64,000 nt of DNA from Spinellus fusiger. Its lineage: Eukaryota > Mucoromycota > Mucoromycetes > Mucorales > Phycomycetaceae. The stretch spans positions 310,001 to 374,000 of the forward strand of contig JALLLS010000001.1 in NCBI GenBank assembly GCA_025094145.1, given 5' to 3'. The notes under the pieces were generated by a model. That model was given only the letters and a program-made list of their open reading frames with translations. It was not told the origin of the DNA and did no database searches. Positions within the stretch are counted from its first letter, which is position 1, and every line of letters begins with the position of its first letter. Shown here one piece after another: positions 24,740 through 35,166 of this stretch. The translations under genes and the position numbers were made by a program.

Positions 24740-27226
24740 ATGACACTCAAAATACCCCATAGCAAGTTGGAACATCATTTGATGGACGCCATGTTTGAAA
24801 AGTCACTCTTCTCAGACTTATCCCTAGAATTCATTCACCCTTTTCTTCCCTTTTCTATGCGTTTTGATGTTCATCGTGCTATTCTCTGCCAGTCTCCCTT
24901 TTTCAATCAACTCATGAAAAGCAAGACGTGCTATGGAAATACAATGTCACACCCAACAACACCTCTTGTCACTCATCTTACTATTGATCTCTTCAACGCC
25001 TTTTCTCAGCGCGGGTTTATCCTCAGTCCTTTCCAGCATATTGTCACTCGCAAGTCGCAAGACCCAACAGATACACATCCTTCCAACAAAACACCCAAAC
25101 TCGGTTCTTCTCCTCTTCTTGCCTCTCACCTCCGTTTTGCTCTTCAGTGGCTCTATGCCTACAACCCAGCCCAACTGCTTGACCACCTTAATGACACAGA
25201 CACCCTTCGTGTCTTGTCCATTGCCATTCTCTTTGACATGACGGACCTGGCCAACAACTGTGTCGATAAGTACTGCACTACCCAACTCAGTCTTGCCAAT
25301 ATCATCAATGACCTCGAGATTATTGGACAACTGCCACGCAACCACGACACTTATTTAAGACTACGTGATGCTGTCTTGCTTCTTCTCTTTCGCCAGGGCC
25401 CCAACCATCCCAGCTACTTGGCTTCTCTTCCTGTAGATTACATGGCAGATGTACTGAGTGCTGATCTACTATTTATTCCTAATGAATTTGCCCGGTACTG
25501 TTTGCTGAAAGAAGTCTTGGTGGCATTTATGCATTCAGTTGGAAAGATCACTTGGACACCGCGTGGGCCTGTAGACCAATATAACAAACGATTGTCTGGA
25601 TTTGTTCAGGTGCCTTTTGGACGGGACAAGAAGCAGGGACAAGGCTCTTTTTCTTCTTCAACAGCGCCTTTCCCAATGGAAAATCCACTGTCAGCTACTG
25701 TGGTACGATCTTTGAAACGTAAACGTATTCCTTCACAAGAACTTGTGGGTGCAGAAACCTTCAAACTGAATCGAGAAGTGAAGAAAGTATCTGAGCGTAT
25801 TAGTTTTTCAGCCTGTGTTCCGTTTGAAAAGCTAAAGGCAGACGCTTCTTCAGGAGGAGTGATTGATAAGGCCACCGTGCTTTCTTATTTGTTAAAAACA
25901 ACGATCAATTACAGCAATATGACATTTGATCAGTTAACAACTGTCCGTCATGATGGAATTGTTGAGGAAGGCGTCGTGTTTCGTGCTCTATGGCAGAGAG
26001 AGGCCTTGGAGCGTATTATATTCCCATTGCATTTCTTGTCTCCTTCAGTAGAAACAGTCGCAGGTCCTTTGGGAGATGAGGACGATCCAAGACACGAAAG
26101 AAGAGAAGCACTGGATGATTATTTTGATGTCGATAATACAGCAGACCAGGAGCATAGACGACGTATTCTGTTGGGTGTGCCTAGATTTAGATTTAGTGCT
26201 TCTGTGATGATTACGCCTGCTTCTACAGAACATGGGTGGGTATGCGTTGAACACAGTACTGAAACAGAGAAGAAAGAAGCATTGGCTGTTAATCGAGAGA
26301 AGGAGGAATTGGAAGAAATGTTGGCTAGTCTTGAAGAAGAGGAAAACGATAAAGAAGCATCTCTATTTGTAGCTGATACCACACACACGAATGAAGAGCA
26401 GGAAGCACTTTATACCACAACAGAGGATCATAGTGTGGGTAGACAGCCATTGTTGCAGCCATTGTCACAGCCATTGCCACAGCCATTGCCACAGCCATTG
26501 TTGCAGAAGGATATGACTTACAAGACCTATGCTTGTACTTTTTACTCACAGCCAGAAAAGGTCCTTGGTATATCTTATCGTATCTCCACCAAAGCACAAG
26601 TTATGCCACGCCATCATTGGCACTCTCTTTCTAACAGAGAAAAGGAGGGTGTAGAAAAAAACGAGGCAACTGACACTATACTTGTATGTCAATTTGAGTT
26701 GCAAAGGAGTGCAGTTTCTACAGAAGAACCCAAAGATGCTCTCTCTCGACGCCCTCACAAGGAAATACGTAGAGAAACCACTCAAGAAGAGGGTGAGGAG
26801 CCCACCGAATCCTTGTTTATACGTCGTAGTCTAGGTACTTCTCGTATTGCCCCCAAGAATGCACTGTTTTCTAGACGAGAGAGTAGCAGTGCTTGTGTAT
26901 TTGATACTGTATTTGCCACCAAGAGTCAACAGGAATTGGCCTCTTCATCACACACTTCAGCCACACCAGCTTCTCAATCTATCAGTTCTACACCCAATGT
27001 ACGCTATTCCATCTACTGTCTTGGTCGACATGCACCTCCTGTGATTAATAATGTAGATAAAGAAGATCGTGTGCTGGTGCCTGTGACAAACTCGGTGGGT
27101 ATGAATGGGGATCAGTCCTCTTCTGGTACTGGCTATGTTGAGCAAGTGGTGGTGGAGACAGATACAGAACAAGGGACCACCATTGATGTGACTGTGGCAT
27201 TGGAGATGTTCGGATTCCCTGTTTGA
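24740..27226 (+). CDS. BTB/POZ-domain protein, germ cell-less-like
   Basis: This intronless frame encodes 828 residues from the ATG at 24740. The N-terminal 50-60 residues (FSDLSLEF, then FDVHRAILCQSPFFNQLM) are a BTB/POZ domain. An insertion follows, then helical BACK-like sequence (LRFALQWLYAY, LSIAILFDMTDLANNCVDKY and LADVLSADLLF-like spacing) to about residue 260. This layout resembles the germ cell-less group of BTB proteins, possible substrate adaptors for Cullin-3 ubiquitin ligases; the link is inference. The C-terminal half has low complexity: a bipartite basic stretch (LKRKRIPSQE), an acidic coiled stretch near residue 530, and a five-fold QPLPQPL-type repeat from tandem CAGCCATTG units at 26455-26505. 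A separate conserved-looking block, YSIYCLGRHAPP, lies near the end. Substrate and location are unknown. Confidence 0.75.
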   Translation: MTLKIPHSKLEHHLMDAMFEKSLFSDLSLEFIHPFLPFSMRFDVHRAILCQSPFFNQLMKSKTCYGNTMSHPTTPLVTHLTIDLFNAFSQRGFILSPFQHIVTRKSQDPTDTHPSNKTPKLGSSPLLASHLRFALQWLYAYNPAQLLDHLNDTDTLRVLSIAILFDMTDLANNCVDKYCTTQLSLANIINDLEIIGQLPRNHDTYLRLRDAVLLLLFRQGPNHPSYLASLPVDYMADVLSADLLFIPNEFARYCLLKEVLVAFMHSVGKITWTPRGPVDQYNKRLSGFVQVPFGRDKKQGQGSFSSSTAPFPMENPLSATVVRSLKRKRIPSQELVGAETFKLNREVKKVSERISFSACVPFEKLKADASSGGVIDKATVLSYLLKTTINYSNMTFDQLTTVRHDGIVEEGVVFRALWQREALERIIFPLHFLSPSVETVAGPLGDEDDPRHERREALDDYFDVDNTADQEHRRRILLGVPRFRFSASVMITPASTEHGWVCVEHSTETEKKEALAVNREKEELEEMLASLEEEENDKEASLFVADTTHTNEEQEALYTTTEDHSVGRQPLLQPLSQPLPQPLPQPLLQKDMTYKTYACTFYSQPEKVLGISYRISTKAQVMPRHHWHSLSNREKEGVEKNEATDTILVCQFELQRSAVSTEEPKDALSRRPHKEIRRETTQEEGEEPTESLFIRRSLGTSRIAPKNALFSRRESSSACVFDTVFATKSQQELASSSHTSATPASQSISSTPNVRYSIYCLGRHAPPVINNVDKEDRVLVPVTNSVGMNGDQSSSGTGYVEQVVVETDTEQGTTIDVTVALEMFGFPV

Positions 27227-27344
27227 AGAATGAACGGTGTATTGTTCTTAATGTAAATAGCATTTTCAAGTGTATTTTTAAGTGTTTAGCCTCTCCTTTC
27301 TTTCTTTTGAATGATAAATTGTATATGACTTCAATGGTGTGTGT

Positions 27345-29225
27345 TTATTCGGTGGAATACTTATTCTTTAAATAATCACCAATTCTCTGATCAATTACTA
27401 GTTTGTTACTAAGGGGATGTAAATAAGGTGGATCTGTTGTGGTGGGGTTGACTAAAGCCTCGAGTTGATCTGTGGCTTTATTCAGTGTATTAGATTTGAC
27501 TGTTTTTGGATTCACAGGGTGCTCTTCTTTCTCTTTTTCTTCTGTTTGTTGTGGTTGTTGTGGTTGCTGAATTTTTATTTTTTCCTCTTGTTCCTCTTGT
27601 TCCTCTTCTTCATCCACCATGTCCATACTAGCACTGCTCTTTCTCCTTTGAGCAACATCAATACCTGATCCACTGCTACTGTAACTGATGGGCACAGAGT
27701 CCCCTGATATGGCTTGAGAATAAGGCCGAGCAGAAGCATGGCAATAACAATACCCTCCTGACATTCTGTTCTCATGGGTACACGCTCTGTGTCTTTCTCC
27801 TGCCCGAAAAGACATATCTGAATGCATCTGCTGGTGGCGATGGAGATCTTCTGAATTAAAAAAAGACGTCCGTGAAGCACGTACAAGATCATTTGTACCA
27901 AGTGCAGTTGGATGTCCGACTTTCAGACTGAGATTCCTCTTCTCGGTTGGAATGAGACCACAGGGAAGTTGTAGAATGGAGCCGAGGGGGGGCAGCCGGA
28001 CGGTCTTGCGGCCCGCGTCTTTCAAAGTCACTGTTGTATCTGGATCTTCGATGGGCAGGAACAGACGATGCTTGCTGTCCAAGCGTACTGTTGGAGATGG
28101 TCTGCATAGGCATCGGAGCTTGGTAGTCAAGAGCAATGCCCAATGGAGTGGCCAAGGTGGCCAAATGAGCAGCATTGGGAGGAGGTCGTAGAGCGGGTCC
28201 TATGGAAGAGTCGTACGAAATGGGTGAGTAATGAGCTCCTGCCGGATGTGGGGTAGTGTAGGACACAGTGTGCTCTCTTTTGTCATGTATTTGATCGATT
28301 CGTACCACTTCCTTCAAGGGAAGAGCGGTGTTTTCGGAAGCAGAAGACGGTAGTTGGACATCCAGCCGACCCAAACAAGGCAGTTTGTATCTCAGCTTAT
28401 AGGACACAGGCGTGGGTTGTGTTAATATCTTATTTGGCGGGTGCATCAATGGAAAGCACACTGTTGCTGCTCCTGCCACGGTCCACAGCAAGGCCCCCAG
28501 CGTACTAGAGACAATAGCAATGGCATAGAGAACAAACTCTCCCCGTGGTGTCGTCTCCGCACACTGTAGTTGAAGATCCGACAAACTGAGAAGAGTACAG
28601 CCCTGAGCCATGGCTTGTGTATAGGACCTGTAGGTGGAGCCGAGAGAAGCAGTCACGAGTGCAACACTCACCATCGTGAGGCCCGCCATAGCAAACGGAA
28701 CAAGGCGATGGAGAAGACGGCCACTCAATAACCCGGCACACCCTACTACCAGGAGAAGAAAGGTACTGGTGAGAAGCATGGCTATCCGTGACACCGAAAC
28801 AGCATCGGAAGAAGAGACGGGTGCTATACTGATAGACTGAGTGTCATTCTGGCTCACTAGAGATATCATATTGAAAGCATCTTTGCTACTCTTAAGCACT
28901 GTATCCTCCTACGTCAACCCCACCTACCAAACGCATAATTGATTCGAGTGGGTGTGCATATGCATTCTTGGGTGAACAGAGCACATACTCTCCATAGACC
29001 CACAGAAATCGTGTCGGGTGTGGGTGAGTGGGTGTCTGTGTGGGTGAATCCTAGCTCAATAAACGACATGTATTTGTGCAGGGAACAATTGTCTGTGGTG
29101 CTGGTTTCTATCCAGCTTCCACACAGCAAGGTGACGATTGACAGTCCTATAAAAAATGATCTTAGCCTTGGAAGTGTACGGTGAAGGGACTTTTTCCGTA
29201 AGCCATTTGAGTGAGCCATGGACAT
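27345..29225 (-). CDS. SUR7/claudin-like four-span membrane protein with long cytoplasmic tail
   Basis: Exon 1 (29225-28928) gives a basic N-terminus, a first membrane span (FFIGLSIVTLLCGSWI) and an outer loop with GLWRVC and further cysteines, the claudin/Sur7-type signature. Exon 2 (28898-27921) gives three more spans (IAMLLTSTFLLLVVGCAGLL, VPFAMAGLTMVSVALVTASL, FVLYAIAIVSSTLGALLWTV) and a serine-rich tail. Exon 3 (27850-27345) adds a low-complexity tail with Glu- and Gln-rich runs and ends YLKNKYSTE. The model is 593 residues. The intron between exons 1 and 2 would be only 29 nt, with good ends and correct phase. The second intron (27920-27851) has a weak GTCGGA donor, so that junction is uncertain, but a frame change in this area is required. 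Sur7-like proteins organise plasma-membrane domains and wall signalling in fungi; the exact role here is inferred. Confidence 0.65.
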
Positions 29226-29449
29226 GGAAGAACAAAAGGGAAAAATAATAATAAAAGTCAGTGTATCGATGAAAATAAAATAAAATAAAAAGGTGAATAT
29301 TTATTATTTACAAGTTCATCAAGTAGGGATTTGTTTCTCCATTTAAAAAAGAATAAATACGCTTTCAGGTACACAAGAAACTGTCTCTATTCTAGGCAGT
29401 TCTTTCTTTCTTCTTCTTCCAATGGCATTGTTTGTTGTTGATTTGCACT

Positions 29450-30068
29450 CTAGAAGTTTTCATGAGGCATCAGCTTTTTGAATTCATCAAAGTCAATGTA
29501 GCCGTCCTTGTTCAGATCAGCCTCATCCATCATGCTTCTTATATCACATGTGCGTGCATTCTCCCCGAGTTGGATCATCACCTGTGTTAATTCGTTCTCA
29601 CTAATGCGTCCATCTTGGTTCTTATCAAAGGCCTTGAAGACTTGTAAAAGTTCTTCTTCATCATGGAAACTGGTGCTTCTACTCTTGTTACTACTGTCTG
29701 TATTGGATGTGGTGCTATTCTGACGCTGGCTAGTGTTGGTCTTTGGAATATAACGTGTCATAGCCTCCACAAACTCATTAAAGTCAATCTTATCATCCTT
29801 GTTCTTATCCACAGAATGGACAATGGACTGGATTTGTTCGGGTTGAGTGGCAATACCAAGGCTCTTAAGAATGCTTGCAAATCCATCGATACTAATAGCA
29901 CCTGCATTACTGCTATCATAGAGTTGGAAGGCTGTTCATAGGTGTAAATAGAAGTATACAACACAACACAACACAACACACACACACACACACACAACAC
30001 TTCTTTATTCTCTCACCTTGCTTTAATTCCTCCAATTCTTCCTTTGAAATGTCTGCTGAGGAGGCCAT
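29450..30068 (-). CDS. Calmodulin-like EF-hand protein
   Basis: Two exons (30068-30017 and 29931-29450) encode 177 residues. The protein starts [19 protein letters not shown], as calmodulins do after the initiator region. Four EF-hand loops are visible. Loop 1 (YDSSNAGAISIDGF) lacks several acidic ligands and is probably silent; loops 2-4 (DKNKDDKIDFNEF, DKNQDGRISENEL and DLNKDGYIDFDEF) look able to bind calcium. The linker between lobes has about 30 extra residues rich in Ser, Thr, Asn and Gln, making the protein longer than calmodulin (about 148). This suggests a calmodulin-like regulator with its own targets, or a regulated flexible linker; it is not the canonical calmodulin. The intron contains an AACAC/CA repeat. 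Confidence 0.88.
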
Positions 30069-30419
30069 AGATGAATCTATACTTATACAAAAGAGGGAAA
30101 GAAAGAAAGAGGAGAGTTGATAGTTCTTTTTATATTGGCAAAGGCAAATAGAAATAATTTAATCTCCGTAAATCCATCAAGAAGAGATCGACTCAAGTCT
30201 TACGTCAACCTAGAAATGGAAAATACCTTTTATTTGCTTATAAAATAGGACAGTGGATTCGCAGTTTCTTTTGATTCTTTCTTTTGATTCTTTCTATTCT
30301 CTAGCCTTTTATGAATATAACTCAGTAGATTCCATACAAGAATAAAATTGCCTACTAAAAACATAGACACACGCACACATATTCCATTATTTCTCATAGC
30401 AACAGACTGGAATGATATC
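30069..30419. other. Intergenic, promoter side of the calmodulin-like gene
   Basis: 350 bp upstream of the calmodulin-like start. A TATATT motif lies near 30131 on the plus strand. No further gene is seen before the repeat element starting at 30420. Confidence 0.4.
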
Positions 30420-31130
30420 CTACACACCAGGAGATTTTTTTGGCCTTTAAGCGCTGATATCCCCTTCCTTTTACGTCTAAAAATTTCTTGCCGTTTTATG
30501 GAACTGTATTTAAAATCAAAGGTTTGTGGATATCCAAATAATTGTTTCTTTTTGTAGTATACCTCAATATCAAATTGTATTATCAATGGAATATATTGTT
30601 TATGAATAAAATTGTTTATTGTAATAGTATAGCTAATACTATAGTATGACTGTAGCTACTGCCCAAGTGCATTCCCTCATAGCAATAGAATCTATACCCT
30701 AAAAGCTTTGTACTTTATTTTCAGGAGATAGATAACTATGCTCAGGAGTATACTTTAGATACCCTAGACAGTATAGAAGACCACTTGGGACTGACTTGGG
30801 AAAGAGTCTTATCTAATAACAGAAGAGTGTATTAGTAATAATTCAATCAAGAGACATAGTATGCTTACCTTGTACTTAATACTTGTCTTGCTATTAATAA
30901 GCCATATATCATCTATTAGAAGAAGAGTCAGTACTATGTCTTGTGGATTACATTGAACTCAAGCCCAGATGAAAAGCTCTTCTAACAGTTACTCTTATTT
31001 TTGTTCTCAAGATCTGCCATACTTGCAACACAAATATCCTCACTGAGGTATTAGTGAATTTCAACACTATCCGCGCTTGCCAAAGTTGCGGAATTGTTTA
31101 GAACAGAGATGTGAATACATCAAAGGGTAT
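30420..31130 (+). mobile_element. Fanzor-associated element, copy 3 (diverged)
   Basis: It begins CTACACACCAGGAGATTTTT and follows the other copies through TTTAAAATCAAAGGTTTG, TATTGTTTATGAATA, GCTACTGCCCAAGTGCATT and ATGCTCAGGAGTATAC, then more loosely through CAGATGAA and TTCTCAAG near 31010. Where copies 1 and 2 continue with a non-coding spacer, this copy goes straight into a zinc-ribbon-like frame (separate entry). The 3' end could not be defined. Confidence 0.65.
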
Positions 31131-31380
31131 CTATACAGTCACATAAGAATAGATATTTGTATTCATATTATATTATATATCGCCACCGAAAGTGGTTTCC
31201 TTCGGGATTTAGATATTTACAGGTAAATTTACATAATAATCTTTATTTTAAAACTAACATGAATACATTTCACTTTTTTTGCTCCTTTTCAAATCTATGT
31301 CATTTTTTAAACAATTGTATTTCGACTATTTCTTTTTATATCCTAAAGACCTCTTGGTGTGTAAGGAGAGTCATAACAAC
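31010..31380 (+). pseudogene. Second, diverged Fanzor/TnpB-type C-terminal relic
   Basis: From 31010 the plus strand reads KICHTCNTNILTE, then NTIRACQSCGIV, an amber codon, and NRDVN. This is the pattern C-x-x-C ... R-x-C-x-x-C-G ... W-NRD-x-N of the TnpB/Fanzor zinc ribbon and final RuvC motif, with TGG (Trp) changed to TAG. After about 150 bp that may be a remnant intron, 31260-31350 reads NMNTFHF then CHFLNNCISTISF, resembling the helix and R-P-x-F tail that follow the NRD motif in fungal Fanzors. The cysteine spacing and insert are shorter than in copies 1 and 2, so it is a different subfamily. It is plainly inactive. Confidence 0.6.
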
Positions 31381-31604
31381 AGTGCCAAGTCTATGGATCC
31401 ACCCACAGGTGAAAGAGAGGTGGTGTAGCCACAGGTAGTACAGAGTCAATAGCAACCACCAACCTATACTGTAAGAGACCAGCAAGAAGACAACTAGCAC
31501 CAGGTAGACACACTAATAAAGCAAAGAAGAGTTCTGTCAATAACAGTGACCTTTTATATAAATATCTGTGGTGTTGTAGTGATCAATAGAATTTACTATA
31601 GTAA

Positions 31605-31699
31605 TAAAATGTATTAACAATAAAGTGTATTAACAGCAAAGTGTATTAACAGCAAAGTGTATTAACAGCAAAGTGTATTAACAACAAAGTGTATTAACA
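31605..31699. repeat. 16-bp minisatellite
   Basis: Six tandem copies of a unit close to AAAGTGTATTAACAGC, with AACAAT and AACAAC variants, are read directly. It lies downstream of the diverged Fanzor relic. Confidence 0.9.
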
Positions 31700-32025
31700 T
31701 AGACATCATTTCAATGACTTCACTCTAATGAAAACCAAGTTTCAAGTCAACAGGTACTCCTTGAGAAGGAACAAAGACTCATTTCTACTATGGTATATCT
31801 GTCTATTCCTGACAAAATAACTCATTCTGATACTGTACAATTTGCAATTTAATATATAATACAGTAAGAATACAATCTTGCATTAGTAGGCCCCACCTCT
31901 AATCTATAGAACAAGGGTAAAGAAGAGATCTTTCTTTGATCTTTCTTTGATCTTTTTTATTATTAGTATTAGTATTAAATTCATTTACATGGTGAATAGA
32001 TGTATCAACTCCATTGTGTATACTT

Positions 32026-33539
32026 CTAAGAGTCATCCTCTTCATAAAAGAAAGGATGTTTTACAGCCTATAGATGAGTAAAAATAACACACCCAACAGG
32101 ACTTACTCGTAGTGCTGAGATACGCAGAGAAGGATCGTAGTCTAAGAGAGACTGTAGGAAACAACTTAGTAACATCTCTCTCCTACAAATTCTACCTTTA
32201 ACAAGTCATGAGCTGCATCTGATGCGTAAACAGCACCTTTGATATCATTGATGGCTTTCTTGATATCGACTGTCTTCCATACTAGTTTCTTATTAGCAAT
32301 GTCTTTTAGCGTGTCCTTATCCTACCTGGAAAGGCATGTTTGAATGTCTTGAGTGAGGTCACTCCATTCCATAGCTCTTCATTGGGAGTGCCTAATACTC
32401 TGTTCTCATATCAGTATCCACCTTGCTATTCATATAAAAGGGAGATGAACTTACTGGAAGATACGAAAGAGTTGGTCGATTTGTGAATCACCTTAATCAC
32501 TGTGTCAGTTTCTTTTATTTTTGTTTGTTTGTTTGTGTAGACACATATAGAATCATTCGTATGATCCTCATCTTATAGTTTACCAGTAAAGAGAGGTGCC
32601 ATAATGAACATCTCTATCATAATACAACCAACACTCCACATATCCACAGCTGTTGAGTAGTGCTGGCACTCCATCAATATCTCTGGGGCTCTGTACCATA
32701 GAGTAATCACCTTGCCACAAGTAAGAAAGAGGTGTATCCTCTAAACCACTTACTTGCTGTGTATAGGATCTCATAGGAATACCAAAGGGACGGGAGAGTC
32801 CAAAGTCTGCAATAGTAAGTTTGCCTGTTCGATCAATGAGGATGTTTTGTGGTTTGAGATCTCTATGCAGTATTCGATGACTGTGGCAGTAGCAAAGTCC
32901 ACTGAGCAATTGATGAGAGAAGGATTTTATATGAGCAAGGGAGAGACCTGCTCTCCCTACTTCAAGCATATACTTTCTTAAATCCTGTACTATTAGTACA
33001 TACATGGGATAGATGGAGACTTACAATATCAAAGTACTCAAAGACAAGGTAGATGGTGGTGTCTTTTTGTATTAAATCCAATAGCCTATCCACAAGCATT
33101 GGTGTCCTGCTGCTGTCAACAACACTTACTTTATCACATTAGGATGTTTGAGTTCTTTGAGAATGGCAATCTCTCGGAGAGTGGTGGTAGATACACCCTG
33201 ACGAATGCTAAGGCGTATTCTTTTGATAGCAACAAGAGATCCACTGGTTGTAGCCTTTGCTTTGAATACAACGCCATAGACACCTTCCCCTATTTTGCAT
33301 ATCTTTTGATAGCCGTTGAGTTTATGGTCGTCTTCATGATCATCCTCTTCATTCTGGATGAGAGTGCCTCTTTGTTGCTGATCTCGTGCATCCTGTCTAT
33401 GAACAGCAGGTGCATGTTCTACTGGGACAGTTTCCGTGGGTCTATCTGTATGAGCATGCATTGCCATTCCATCTATAACGTCCAGCTTGTCAAATGAACG
33501 ACACAGACGAGAGCAGTCCAGTGGAGAAAAATCTGTCAT
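32026..33539 (-). CDS. Cyclin-dependent kinase-like protein kinase (variant PSTAIRE and Thr14)
   Basis: Nine minus-strand exons (33539-33130, 33085-33025, 32984-32754, 32710-32584, 32491-32455, 32399-32326, 32302-32196, 32151-32107, 32067-32026) give 377 residues. The kinase domain starts near residue 77 after an acidic N-terminal extension. It shows [49 protein letters not shown] and the T-loop continuation [12 protein letters not shown], all close to CDK1/CDK2. Two key positions differ: the glycine loop has GEGVYG instead of GEGTYG, removing the Thr14 inhibitory site but keeping Tyr, and the PSTAIRE helix reads STTTLRE. It also has about 30 extra residues after [15 protein letters not shown]. 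It is probably a divergent cyclin-dependent kinase, with an unknown cyclin partner. The sixth intron (32325-32303) would be 23 nt, so a frameshift there is an alternative. Confidence 0.82.
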
Positions 33540-35166
33540 TACGTAAAAAAAAAAAAAAAGTGCGCCTCTATTGGGATTTCTACTTGAAATTTTAAGTTGT
33601 AGACTAGTTTTTTTTTTCTTTCTTGGTGTGGATCTACTTTTCTCTTTTGGACTTTATTGAGTGTAAAAATAGGTTAAGTTGTTTTGATATAGAGTGCGAT
33701 TCTATTGACAATGGGTTTGTAGATTGGCCTATTTATGAGCAGACTCCTAGAATAAAGTGCATTAACAGACAGACACGTACTTTCTTTGTGTGTGGGTAAG
33801 AACACAGAAGCACAAGAATAAAACAGCATAGAACAATAGAAGCACTGAGGCATAGAAACATAAAAATACATTCAAGAATTGAGAAATTATAAAAATACAG
33901 GATTCTTCAACAAGAGAATAACAAGCGACACACAAAGAAGACGAGAAAGGAAACGAGAAAGGAAACGAGAAAGTGACTGTGACTATTATTATTGTTGGAA
34001 AACCCAGAAAACAAGAGGTGTTAAGTAGGTAAAAGTTATATTTCTCAAAGTTAAATAGTATGAATTTTAGTCTACTTGTATACATATTTTGGTCTATGCT
34101 ACAAAAATCCAAGTTATACACTAATAGCTTCTCAGTAAATTCAGGGATGTGTTTCCTTCTCTTGTCCTATGTGTGTTTCAAGGGGGAACCTTCAGATTTA
34201 CAACATTATTATTATTATAGAGAGAAATGAAAACATTACACAGGGAAGGAAAGAATCAACAGAGTATTTTACTATAAAAAGAGACAATTGTAAGTTGAAT
34301 TTATGACACTAGAGTATTCTGTAGATAAGTGTTAATATTATATACGAAATAAAGAGAGTATTTAGACAGTTTACCAGTATAAATCAACAAGAGCATGAGT
34401 GACATTGGTGTTATTCAGTTTACAAGTTCAAAATACATGCACATCCACTCGTAATAGCTCTCTATTCCTATGGTCATTTATTAAGAAACAGTATACTACA
34501 ATGGACAATCCAAAACGCACTCTCATATGTTTACAGTATTTTTTTCATCTCCTTCCTGTACCAATAGCCACCACAGGTAGATGGGGTGAGCTGGACTCGA
34601 ACCTTCTTTTTCTTTCAATACCAATGTTCTTTTATAGACTTATGATGGTGAGGATGAGGATGATGAGGACATACATGGGATTTGTGTGTCTTATGATTCA
34701 ATTTTCTATAGCTACTACATTGGACAGAGTCATTTTTCCTATTGTTCTATAACTGTCCTTTGTGCCAACCAAAATATAAATAATAGTACTACTCATTTAG
34801 AGCGACTACTACACTCCTCCAGAAATACCAATACAAGTCTTTGAACAATCGTATATTTTTGTCCATCGCCTTTATAAAGGTGTCTTATTCATTTACTGAA
34901 ATGTCTCATTTATTTATATTTAAAAACATTTTATTTTAGGTTAAAACGGTATATCTACAGTGTCACAGAACAGTAAAAGGTAATTATAGTAAAGATGATA
35001 TAGATGATATAAATGATAGAAACAAAAACAGAAACAGAAACAGAAATATATAAATAGGAATAGAAATAGGAATAGAAATATAGATAACAGACACAAGAAT
35101 AGAAATAACAGGCACAAGATTCATAATAACATGAATATTATCTATAGATATATACAAAGAAAATAT
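33540..35166. other. Intergenic region
   Basis: 1.6 kb upstream of the kinase gene. It contains T-runs, small tandem repeats (ACGAGAAAGGAA near 33940-33970 and AGAAACA near 35025-35045) and short open frames without domains. A tRNA-like T-arm motif near 34590 does not extend to a full tRNA. The part next to 33540 should be the kinase promoter. Confidence 0.45.

Noticed and set aside
31605..31699. Possible CRISPR-like array
   Set aside because: Repeats are directly adjacent without spacers, so it is an ordinary minisatellite; the genome is eukaryotic.
33674..34121. Cys/Phe-rich leftward frames upstream of the kinase gene
   Set aside because: Low-complexity translation without any domain; overlapping frames exclude each other.
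34575..34605. tRNA T-arm-like GGTTCGAGTCC (minus strand)
   Set aside because: No matching acceptor stem, anticodon arm or D-arm in the neighbouring 80 bases; the T-stem itself pairs poorly.
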